From: Photorhabdus bodei
GTDB taxonomy: Bacteria; Pseudomonadota; Gammaproteobacteria; Enterobacterales; Enterobacteriaceae
DNA: 47,778 nt
Assembly: GCF_003287735.1 (NCBI RefSeq)
Contig: NZ_NSCM01000039.1
Location: 1-47,778, forward strand
Reading direction: 5' to 3'
Positions within the stretch are counted from its first letter, which is position 1, and the number at the start of each line of letters is the position of its first letter. The notes under the pieces were generated by a model. That model made no database searches. It was not told where the DNA came from and was given only the letters and a program-made list of their open reading frames with translations. Position numbers and translations under genes: made by a program. Positions 7,520-15,016 of the stretch are shown here, one piece after another.

Positions 7520-8911
7520 ATGACACATAAACCATACCCGTTGTACAGCCTGCTCCCCGCCATTGATCGTCTATTGCATGAGCCACAGATAGCCCCATTC
7601 GTGGAACAATATGGACAGACGTTGGTCACTGCCACATTAAGAGGAATGCAGGAGCAGGCCAGAATCAATATCAAGCAGTATCAGGTACTGCCTGATTGGT
7701 GTGATAACTGGGCCTTGGCACTTGGTCAGCAACTGGAACAGCAACAAGTTTTGGCTTTAAAGCCGGTGTTTAATCTTAGTGGTACGGTGATTCATACCAA
7801 TCTTGGCCGAGCATTAATGGCAGAATCAGCGATTGAAGCGGTAACACAAGTGATGCGTTCACCTGTAACGTTGGAATATTCCCTCAATAACGCCGGACGT
7901 GGACACCGTGACCATGCTTTGGCGGATTTACTGTGTGAATTAACCGGGGCGGAAGATGCCTGTATTGTTAATAACAATGCAGCGGCGGTGTTGTTATTGC
8001 TGGCAACCGTAGCATCCGGTAAGCAAGTTGTGGTTTCTCGTGGCGAATTAGTGGAAATTGGTGGCGCATTCCGTGTTCCTGATGTGATGGTTCAGGCAGG
8101 ATGCCGATTAGTTGAAGTCGGCACAACGAACCGCACTCACCTGAAAGATTATCGGCAAGCGATTAATGAAGAGACCGCTCTCCTCATGAAAGTGCATGCC
8201 AGTAACTACAATATTGAAGGTTTTACCGCGGAAGTGTCTGGCCGTGAATTGGCCACTCTGGGAATAACCTCGCAAATTCCTACTGCAATTGATCTGGGTA
8301 GCGGTTCCATGATCAATATGGCGCAATATGGATTGCCAGCCGAACCTATGCCTCAAGATTACCTGAATCAGGGCATCGATCTGGTCACTTTCTCTGGTGA
8401 TAAATTACTGGGGGGACCACAAGCTGGCATTATTCTAGGCAAGAAACACTGGATAGAAGCAATCCAGCGTCATCCTCTAAAACGCGCTTTGCGGGCGGAT
8501 AAGATGACACTGGCCGCTTTAGAAGCCACATTGCGGTTATATCAGCGCCCCGAACAACTTTGCCAACAGTTGCCAACGTTACGTTTGTTAACCCGTTCAC
8601 AACAACAAATGCATGATATGGCACAACAGCTATTACCTCAGCTTCAAGCACATTACGGTGACCAATTTATTGTTCGTGATGAACCATGTTATTCACAGAT
8701 TGGCAGTGGTTCACTGCCGGTTGATCGTCTGCCAAGTTGGGCTTTGACTTTCGCCGCCGTTGATGGTCAGGGGAGCTCGTTAGAGCGGTTGGCCCGGTGC
8801 TGGCGTGGATTAGCAAAACCCGTTCTTGGTCGTATCTCTGGCGGACGTTTATGGCTGGATTTACGCTGTCTTGAAGATGAAAAAGCGCTATTGCAGGCAC
8901 TATTGCTGTAA
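7520..8911 (+). CDS. selA: L-seryl-tRNA(Sec) selenium transferase SelA
   Basis: A PLP-dependent enzyme that converts Ser-tRNA(Sec) to Sec-tRNA(Sec) using selenophosphate, working as a large homodecamer in the cytoplasm. At 463 residues it has the usual bacterial length. The PLP fold motifs are visible: LSGTVIHTNLGRA near residue 87, NNNAAAVLLLL, and VTFSGDKLLGGPQAG near residue 290 with the PLP-binding Lys. Starts at ATG 7520 after ACGGA. Followed 33 nt later by selB. No selC (tRNA-Sec) gene was seen in the window. Confidence 0.97.
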   Translation: MTHKPYPLYSLLPAIDRLLHEPQIAPFVEQYGQTLVTATLRGMQEQARINIKQYQVLPDWCDNWALALGQQLEQQQVLALKPVFNLSGTVIHTNLGRALMAESAIEAVTQVMRSPVTLEYSLNNAGRGHRDHALADLLCELTGAEDACIVNNNAAAVLLLLATVASGKQVVVSRGELVEIGGAFRVPDVMVQAGCRLVEVGTTNRTHLKDYRQAINEETALLMKVHASNYNIEGFTAEVSGRELATLGITSQIPTAIDLGSGSMINMAQYGLPAEPMPQDYLNQGIDLVTFSGDKLLGGPQAGIILGKKHWIEAIQRHPLKRALRADKMTLAALEATLRLYQRPEQLCQQLPTLRLLTRSQQQMHDMAQQLLPQLQAHYGDQFIVRDEPCYSQIGSGSLPVDRLPSWALTFAAVDGQGSSLERLARCWRGLAKPVLGRISGGRLWLDLRCLEDEKALLQALLL

Positions 8912-8944
8912 TTTTCTGAAATACAATAATTTTCTAAAACTATT

Positions 8945-10804
8945 ATGATTTTTGCCACCGCGGGCCATGTTGATCATGGTAAAACCACACTTATTCAAGC
9001 GATTACCGGCGTTAATACAGCCCATTTGCCGGAAGAGAAAAAGCGCGGGATGACCATCGATTTAGGTTATGCCTATTGGCCGCAACCGGATGGCTCTTCG
9101 GTTGGTTTTATCGATGTGCCCGGACATGAGAAATTCCTCGCTAATATGTTGGCAGGGATCGGAGGTATTGATCATGTTTTATTAGTGGTTGCCTGTGACG
9201 ATGGGGTAATGGCTCAAACGAGAGAACATTTAGCTATTCTGCGTTTGATTGGCCGCCCGGCCATGACAGTTGCGCTCACTAAAGCAGATCGAGTGGAATC
9301 GCAACGAATAGTTGAAATCCGCCAACAAATTGAGCATCAACTGGCAATGCAGGGTTGGGGAGAGTTCCCTCTGTTTGTAACGGCTGCGGCGGATGAAGAA
9401 AGTATTGTCCCTTTGAGGCAGCATCTGTTGCAGTTACATCAGCAAAATAAGCAGCATGAAAAATTACATCAGCGTTTTCGTCTGGCGATAGATCGCGCTT
9501 TCAGTGTAAAAGGAGCAGGTCTGGTAGTCACGGGAACGGCATTGGCCGGCCGGGTCAGGGTGGGAGATACCCTCTGGCTAACCGGCCGGGATCAGCAAGT
9601 CAGAGTACGTGGCTTGCATGCTCAGAATCAACAGACCGATACGGCTCAGGCCGGGCAACGTATCGCACTGAATATTACTGGTGATGTGAGTAAAGAACAG
9701 GTATCCCGTGGTGATTGGCTACTTTCCCACAAACCCTTTGAGCATGTAGAAAAGGTATTGGTGGAAGTAGAAACTGATGAACCTTTGCGAAACTGGCAAC
9801 CAATTCATATTCATCATGCTGCCAGCCATATAACGGGGCGAATTTCATTACTAAATCAACTTTCTGATAAGCCTCTGCTGGCTGAATTGGCGCTTGATAG
9901 CCCAGTGTGGTTGGTTGAGAATGACCGGTTGATATTGCGAGATATCAGTGCCAGAAAAACATTGGCTGGCGCACGAGTGATAAATCTAAATTCCCCCCGT
10001 CGTGGTAAGCGCCAGCCAGAATTTTTGCATTGGCTCACGCGGCTTGCCAGAACATCAGATCATGCAGCTAATTTAGCGCTCCATTTGCCACGAGGCGCAC
10101 TTTCTCTCAACCACTTTTCTTGGGCGCGTCAGTTAACGGAAGCAACTCTCCACCAGCTAATCGTTGATGAGGATGTGATTATTGCCGATGGTATGGTGTT
10201 ATCACAGAACAATGCCAAGTTAGCAAAGCAGAAGTTACTACACGTTTTGGCTGAATATCACCAGCAACATGTCGATCAACTGGGTTTAGGCAGGGCACGT
10301 CTGAAACGGATGGCGCTGCCAACGCTGGATGAAGCGCTAGTTTACACTTTGATAGATGCATTGCTCAGTGATGGACAGCTAAAGCAATTACGAGGTTGGT
10401 TATATCTTCCTGAACACGGTTTGTCTTTTAGTGATGAACAGGCAAAATTGTGGCAACGAATAGCCCCCTATTTCACAGATGATCCGTGGTGGGTACGCGA
10501 CCTGGCTGCTGATTTAAAAGAAGAAGAGGCAACAGTCCGCAATTTGTTGAAAAAATCCGCTCAATTGGGGCATATTATCGCGATTGTTCCTGATCGTTAT
10601 TATTGTAGCCAACGAATTCAACAATTCGCGGAACTAATTCGCCAATTTAATCAAGATTATGGTGCAATTACCGCTGCGGATTTTCGTGATCAACTCGGTA
10701 TCGGTCGTAAATTGGCTATTCAGATATTGGAATTTTTTGATCGCAGTGGTTTTACTCGTCGTCAGGCTGAGTCGCATATTCTCAGAGATAATGGGCTATT
10801 CTGA
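8945..10804 (+). CDS. selB: Selenocysteine-specific elongation factor SelB
   Basis: A GTPase that delivers Sec-tRNA(Sec) to UGA codons and binds the SECIS hairpin. At 619 residues it is close to E. coli SelB (614). The EF-Tu-like part begins at the first residue: GHVDHGKTT (G1, residue 7), GMTIDLGY (G2), DVPGHEKF (G3) and TKAD (G4). The C-terminal 250 residues correspond to the four winged-helix domains that contact SECIS RNA. It is the last gene of the fdhE-selA-selB group; no strong terminator is visible before the next gene. Confidence 0.97.
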   Translation: MIFATAGHVDHGKTTLIQAITGVNTAHLPEEKKRGMTIDLGYAYWPQPDGSSVGFIDVPGHEKFLANMLAGIGGIDHVLLVVACDDGVMAQTREHLAILRLIGRPAMTVALTKADRVESQRIVEIRQQIEHQLAMQGWGEFPLFVTAAADEESIVPLRQHLLQLHQQNKQHEKLHQRFRLAIDRAFSVKGAGLVVTGTALAGRVRVGDTLWLTGRDQQVRVRGLHAQNQQTDTAQAGQRIALNITGDVSKEQVSRGDWLLSHKPFEHVEKVLVEVETDEPLRNWQPIHIHHAASHITGRISLLNQLSDKPLLAELALDSPVWLVENDRLILRDISARKTLAGARVINLNSPRRGKRQPEFLHWLTRLARTSDHAANLALHLPRGALSLNHFSWARQLTEATLHQLIVDEDVIIADGMVLSQNNAKLAKQKLLHVLAEYHQQHVDQLGLGRARLKRMALPTLDEALVYTLIDALLSDGQLKQLRGWLYLPEHGLSFSDEQAKLWQRIAPYFTDDPWWVRDLAADLKEEEATVRNLLKKSAQLGHIIAIVPDRYYCSQRIQQFAELIRQFNQDYGAITAADFRDQLGIGRKLAIQILEFFDRSGFTRRQAESHILRDNGLF

Positions 10805-10923
10805 TGATTTTTTTATTTAAAATATAGATGATTTCAGCAAAATCACCGTCTTGTTTCATCGATTCAACTGATCTGTGTTATTTTGCCAACCGTGGACCAT
10901 CTATTAATTGGATTCAATACGAT

Positions 10924-12573
10924 ATGAAAAAGAAGATAATATCGGGTGTTTATCTGGGATTATTGTTTATTGCAACTTTAATACTGGTTTTTGAAAAAAG
11001 TGAAGATATTTACCCGGCACTGATCGCTGTCGGCGTGTTTGGGGTGATATTTGGCCTCGTGTTTTTTGTGTCAGCCCGGTTACTGTTTTCTACGGCCTTT
11101 ACCGGAACACTGTTTATTATCTTTAAGTTCCTCAATCAGATAAAAGTGCATTACTACAAAGAACAGTTGATGTTCTCCGATCTAAACTTGATGTTTGATC
11201 CTGCCAATCAGGAAACACTACGCCACTATTGGCTGGCCGGTTTAGGCGTTGTCGCGATGTTTATCTGGTTGATTTTTAACATGACGCTGAGCTGGAAAAA
11301 ATCATCTTCCCGCCGTGGTTTCAAATGGCGTACTGTCGGCTTGGTTCTGGCGGCGTTCTGTACATGGGAAGTGAGCGCTACCGCTAATGCATTCAGAGAG
11401 CAGTGGGAATCTTCACTACCAAAAGGACGTGGTACAGTCACCAATATGGTGATGTCGGCTAAAGACGCCAAATATCATGCGCCTCAGTTTGGGCAATCAT
11501 CCGATTATTTTCTACAACAGGCTAGGAATGTTGTGCTGCCTGTGCCGCAGTCAGCGATTAAACCTGACGTGGTGATGTTATTACAGGAATCCACCGTGAC
11601 TCCGCATATCTATCAACTGCCTGATGATACCCGCTTACCTGATTTTTATATGTTTCAGCGGGATTCGGGGGTCAGCGCACAAAGTCCAATGCGGGTGCAA
11701 ACTTTCGGTGGTGGTACCTGGTTATCTGAATTTTCTGCTCTGACTGGCTTAAATACGGACGATTTTGGCTCACGTAAGAATGCGGTTTTTTATTTTATTG
11801 TTGATCACCTGAAATACAGCTTGTTCCGTGAAATGAAACAGAATGGCTATTACACGGTTGTTTTGACGCCATTTAATAAATCTTCTTATCATTCCGGTCA
11901 TGCCTATCAGACTCTCGGCGTTGATCGCATTATTCAGCCACAGGAATTGGGATATCCCGCCAGTCTTGATAAAAATCTGTGGACTATCTCTACCCAAGAG
12001 ATGTTGGGCTATGTGAAAGAAATTTTGGCACAGGAAACGGATAGGCCGCTCTTTATTTTCTCACTGACTATGTATGAACACGGCCCATATGATGAAGATC
12101 ATGCCGATGATTACGGGCTTACCGGACATGTAAAAAATTCACAGTCAGTGGGTAAGTTCAGTCACTACATGGAGAAAATCAAAGCTTCTGATCCGGCAAT
12201 CAAAGATTTCAGTGAGTTTGTTGCTAAACGGGAAAAGCCAACCATGTTCCTCTACTTCGGTGATCATCAACCCAATATCAGCCTAAATCAGTACAATGGC
12301 GTATTTTCAAATCCGGGTCATATCACCCAATTTACTATGCGGGATAACTTGCAGCAGGGAACATCTATTCAGACTGATGAACTGACGGATATTTCATTCC
12401 TCGGTGGCATGATTATGGAGAGAGCTAAACTGGATGCTTCACCTTTCTACCGAGCAAATATGACAATGCGTCATCTCTGTCATGGAGCACTGGATGATTG
12501 TCAGGATAAAGCGCTGGTGGAAAGTTATAAACACTATATTTATCAGCAACTAGATGTTGCAGGTAAAAAATAA
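10924..12573 (+). CDS. LtaS/sulfatase-type membrane phosphotransferase-like protein
   Basis: A 549-residue alkaline-phosphatase-superfamily protein. Four or five transmembrane helices lie in the first ~165 residues (for example VYLGLLFIATLILVF and VGVFGVIFGLVFF), followed by a large periplasmic sulfatase domain. Likely active-site elements are DVVMLLQEST (metal/acid), FGGGTWLSEFSALTG (candidate Thr nucleophile) and YFGDHQPN (metal-binding Asp-His). Relatives include lipoteichoic-acid synthase, MdoB/OpgB and EptA-type transferases that move phosphoglycerol or phosphoethanolamine onto glycans or lipids. The exact substrate is unknown. The start at 10924 is favoured because MKKKIISGVYLG begins a good N-terminal helix; an in-frame start at 10828 would add 32 residues of poor character. 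Convergent with hipA. Confidence 0.8.
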   Translation: MKKKIISGVYLGLLFIATLILVFEKSEDIYPALIAVGVFGVIFGLVFFVSARLLFSTAFTGTLFIIFKFLNQIKVHYYKEQLMFSDLNLMFDPANQETLRHYWLAGLGVVAMFIWLIFNMTLSWKKSSSRRGFKWRTVGLVLAAFCTWEVSATANAFREQWESSLPKGRGTVTNMVMSAKDAKYHAPQFGQSSDYFLQQARNVVLPVPQSAIKPDVVMLLQESTVTPHIYQLPDDTRLPDFYMFQRDSGVSAQSPMRVQTFGGGTWLSEFSALTGLNTDDFGSRKNAVFYFIVDHLKYSLFREMKQNGYYTVVLTPFNKSSYHSGHAYQTLGVDRIIQPQELGYPASLDKNLWTISTQEMLGYVKEILAQETDRPLFIFSLTMYEHGPYDEDHADDYGLTGHVKNSQSVGKFSHYMEKIKASDPAIKDFSEFVAKREKPTMFLYFGDHQPNISLNQYNGVFSNPGHITQFTMRDNLQQGTSIQTDELTDISFLGGMIMERAKLDASPFYRANMTMRHLCHGALDDCQDKALVESYKHYIYQQLDVAGKK

Positions 12574-12597
12574 GTTATAAAATCATCATGTAAGTGG

Positions 12598-12617
12598 GTG
12601 CCATATTTATATGGCAC
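12598..12617. terminator. Hairpin between convergent sulfatase and hipA genes
   Basis: A perfect 9-bp stem GTGCCATAT/ATATGGCAC with a 2-nt loop lies between the two convergent stop codons. There is no strong T-run on either strand, so it may be a weak bidirectional terminator. Confidence 0.5.
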
Positions 12618-12647
12618 TTGCTGTAGATAATGCTGATGATGAAAATG

Positions 12648-13967
12648 TTAATCCCATCCAATTTTCAGGCGCTTTGCTCTGGCTTGTAACCCTCCCAATA
12701 TCGAGTTACTGATATGAACAGGGAAATCTATAGGCAACTGACCTCTGGCATTCATGACAACTGTATCAACCGTCTCAGCATATTCAGTAAGAATTCTTGC
12801 CATCGAATCCTTATCAAATCCAGCGGCCTTGGCTGTTTGAAAAAAGTGTCTTGGGAATATCTGCTCTATATTGTACTTCCTACCTCTCGTCCCAGTTAGC
12901 CCCATCGCCAATTTGGCATCTCGGGGATGAAGCCCTCTGCCTCCGAATACAGGGTACATGGAAAGAATGTCATAAAAAGGCGTTAGCCGATAATGCCCTT
13001 CAGCCTCAATAAACAGTGAAAAGTTTTTTGCATGGCCGTCTGTGGCAGCCAACAGCCAAAACAATACCTGGATCTTCATAAATTCATAGCGGTCAGTCTC
13101 GGCTTTAACCGAACCCAAGAGGTAGGACATGATCTCGGGAATCCCAGGACCACCATGACTCTCATACTTTTTCGCCGAAGGCACGCTCAAGGTTTGGCAG
13201 AAATCCTCCTGAGGCAGCCGCATTATCCAACTGTTGTCAAATGAATACTTGCGATCAAATCGTTCTACTGCTAATGCTTTTATCTCTCCCACTTTCATTA
13301 TTAAGCAGTGAGGAACAGACAGCCCAAACATCCTTGCAATCAACATGCAAAGATATTCATTTTCCACACTTTCAGACATATCAATAGAGTGTGAATGACT
13401 CTCAATTTTACCGATGGGAAGTTTGATGATATGTGTTGTCGGCGTGGCATTTAATGGCAAGCACCAATTTCCATCAATATTTAAAAGCGCTGTCTTTTCC
13501 TGTGCGCCAGCAATGGATATACGAAAATCTTCCTCTTCTTCGATCATCCCCAATGGCGCGCCAGCTTGATAGCCAGTTAGCACTTTCTCTAGTTCCATCT
13601 CAGATAAGGGCTTGTATTCAATCCTCTTGATATCATTGGCGGATGTACCTTGCGGTACCAGTTGCAAAGCTCCTACACTATCTTGACCCACTTTAGCCAG
13701 TAGATCAAAAGGTTGCGTTGATTCAGCATTGTGCCTGGCAACAATTCTTCTTCTGACTTCCGAATTATCCGGCAGTAGATTATCGAAAAAGTTATATACC
13801 TCGTCACCCTGATAAGCTTGATGGCGCAGAGGCATAGACAGTGAAATGGGGCGACTACCCGATAACCTAAGCCAGGACTCATCATATTTGAAATGGTGGG
13901 AGCCAGTATTGGCTTTGGTGAATACTCCAACCCGATAACCGTTCATGTAGACATCCAGTGCTGCCAT
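12648..13967 (-). CDS. hipA: HipA-type serine/threonine kinase toxin
   Basis: A 439-residue kinase toxin of the HipA family, almost the same length as E. coli HipA (440), which phosphorylates glutamyl-tRNA synthetase and induces persistence. Key motifs are SIAGAQEKTAL (the loop carrying the autophosphorylated Ser in E. coli), AATDGHAKNFS (catalytic Asp) and FYDILSMYP (metal-binding Asp). The start at 13967 (MAALDVYMNGYRVG) is preceded by AAGAGGAG; a longer frame to 14006 would begin inside hipB. It overlaps the hipB stop as TAATG, so the two are translationally coupled. It appears intact. Confidence 0.93.
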   Translation of the reverse strand: MAALDVYMNGYRVGVFTKANTGSHHFKYDESWLRLSGSRPISLSMPLRHQAYQGDEVYNFFDNLLPDNSEVRRRIVARHNAESTQPFDLLAKVGQDSVGALQLVPQGTSANDIKRIEYKPLSEMELEKVLTGYQAGAPLGMIEEEEDFRISIAGAQEKTALLNIDGNWCLPLNATPTTHIIKLPIGKIESHSHSIDMSESVENEYLCMLIARMFGLSVPHCLIMKVGEIKALAVERFDRKYSFDNSWIMRLPQEDFCQTLSVPSAKKYESHGGPGIPEIMSYLLGSVKAETDRYEFMKIQVLFWLLAATDGHAKNFSLFIEAEGHYRLTPFYDILSMYPVFGGRGLHPRDAKLAMGLTGTRGRKYNIEQIFPRHFFQTAKAAGFDKDSMARILTEYAETVDTVVMNARGQLPIDFPVHISNSILGGLQARAKRLKIGWD

Positions 13968-14260
13968 TACCACTCCTCTTTCCACACCGAGTCCGATGTT
14001 GCGCAATCATCTTCCACTAACGAATCTATCTTAGTAACGTTTCTTGGCTGGATATCGAGTTCCAAATTCAATGCTGACATAATCTTAAAGAAGGTCTCCA
14101 GCTTGGTAGAATCTGGGTGCTGCTCAAAGCTTGATACCGTATCCTGCCTAATACCCACTTTGCTTGCGACTTTACCCTGAGAAAGTTTTTGAGTAAGCCT
14201 GATATCTTTTAAATATGCGCTGAGTTGTTTCGAGTTAGTCACTTTCATATTTGAGGTCAA
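13967..14260 (-). CDS. hipB: HipB-type antitoxin and repressor
   Basis: A 97-residue XRE-family helix-turn-helix protein (KLSQGKVASKVGIRQDTVSSFE, approximately residues 24-45) with a C-terminal tail (ESLVEDDCATSD type) like the flexible HipB tail. It should bind HipA and repress the operon. Immediately upstream are three ~20-bp operator-like repeats at 14286-14361. Its stop overlaps the hipA start by one base. E. coli HipB has 88 residues. Confidence 0.92.
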   Translation of the reverse strand: MTSNMKVTNSKQLSAYLKDIRLTQKLSQGKVASKVGIRQDTVSSFEQHPDSTKLETFFKIMSALNLELDIQPRNVTKIDSLVEDDCATSDSVWKEEW

Positions 14261-14285
14261 CCAATTTGAACAGTTAACCTCATTG

Positions 14286-14361
14286 TTACACGCTATAACC
14301 GGTAAATCAATTTTTACACGCTATAGCCGGTAAATATAATTTTACCTGTTATAACCGGTAA
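14286..14361. promoter_or_regulatory. Three HipB operator repeats, 28-bp period
   Basis: Three near-identical 20-bp units start at 14286, 14314 and 14342: TTACACGCTATAACCGGTAA, the same with TATAGCC, and TTACCTGTTATAACCGGTAA. The third is a symmetric TTTACC-N10-GGTAAA. The exact 28-bp spacing just upstream of hipB points to cooperative repression. Confidence 0.8.
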
Positions 14362-14388
14362 AAAAGTTCTACTTCCGCCTTTTACCCA

Positions 14389-14407
14389 TTCACTTGCCAA
14401 TACAGAA
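14389..14407. repeat. Distal att-like copy of the mnmE 3' end
   Basis: The 19 bases TTCACTTGCCAATACAGAA match 17/19 with the mnmE end at 19097-19115. On the minus strand both encode Phe-Cys-Ile-Gly-Lys-stop, and both differences are silent third positions. Interpreted as one att end of an integrated element. Confidence 0.8.
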
Positions 14408-14661
14408 TGTTAAAAATATAATTAAAACAATTTGTTATGTGAATTTTGGAGTAAGTATGGATCAAAGTATTTACTCCCTAATTAATACTATGCTTAGTAA
14501 GACTTTATTCTGAAAGGACATATCCCGCATTTTTTGTAACTAAATGGTAGCATTATCTCATAGCTTGCTATCAGTAAAGCAAACCATCCCCCATCTATTT
14601 GCAAATAGTCTAGAACGTTTACCAACGCAACTACAGTCTTTCTTGCAGTACGCATATAAAT

Positions 14662-14685
14662 TATATAATTTAGCTAAATTATATA
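14662..14685. promoter_or_regulatory. Perfect 24-bp palindrome over the cassette promoter
   Basis: Each 12-nt half is TATATAATTTAG (the other half is its reverse complement), with no interruption. It ends 20 nt before ATG 14706. It contains TATAAT (14664-14669) downstream of TTGCAG (14643-14648, 15-nt spacing), so a dimer bound here would cover the -10 of the three-gene cassette. Confidence 0.7.
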
Positions 14686-14705
14686 GATGTTCGATAGTAA
14701 AGGTT

Positions 14706-14948
14706 ATGATAAACGAACAAGATATTTACGAAAGGATCAAGCAGGTTTTAACGAATGCGCCACGCAATCAGTACACGGCTGAACTACATCTACAAATGAT
14801 TAAGTATGCCGATGAGCTGAAGAACATTACAGCTAAAGATTTTTGTGAAGGTGTTGGACTTAGCCAGAGTTTTGGCACTGAGTTCAGTAAAATGCGTAAT
14901 TTGACGCAGCGTTTGAAAACCGCAGGACTTAATACGGATCTGCTTTAA
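14706..14948 (+). CDS. Small protein, possible regulator of the island cassette
   Basis: An 80-residue acidic-to-neutral helical protein (MINEQDIYERIKQVL...) with no signal peptide or membrane segment. I do not recognise the family with certainty. The segment ITAKDFCEGVGLSQSFGTEFSKMRNL has the spacing of a helix-turn-helix and could bind DNA. ATG 14706 is chosen over an in-frame codon at 14544 because AAAGG precedes it and the upstream part would run across the palindrome. It is 68 nt upstream of the PHP/ATPase gene, in the same orientation and probably the same transcript. The adjacent 24-bp palindrome suggests it may be an autoregulator. Confidence 0.7.
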   Translation: MINEQDIYERIKQVLTNAPRNQYTAELHLQMIKYADELKNITAKDFCEGVGLSQSFGTEFSKMRNLTQRLKTAGLNTDLL

Positions 14949-15016
14949 GACAATTTTGTCGATGTAAATTACCAAGGCCTGAACGATGAATATGCCTGTA
15001 TAAGTGGAGTATAAGT

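Noticed and set aside
6569..10804. A selC tRNA gene or a SECIS element near the sel genes
   Set aside because: No tRNA-like cloverleaf or in-frame UGA with a hairpin was seen by eye.
12574..12647. A further att copy that would place hipBA inside the mnmE island
   Set aside because: The best match here is only CACTTGC; no convincing copy of the 19-bp repeat, so hipBA is left outside.
14457..14513. 18-codon frame MDQSIYSLINTMLSKTLF after GGAG
   Set aside because: The ribosome site is good but the frame is too short to support. It could be a leader peptide, but nothing else favours it.
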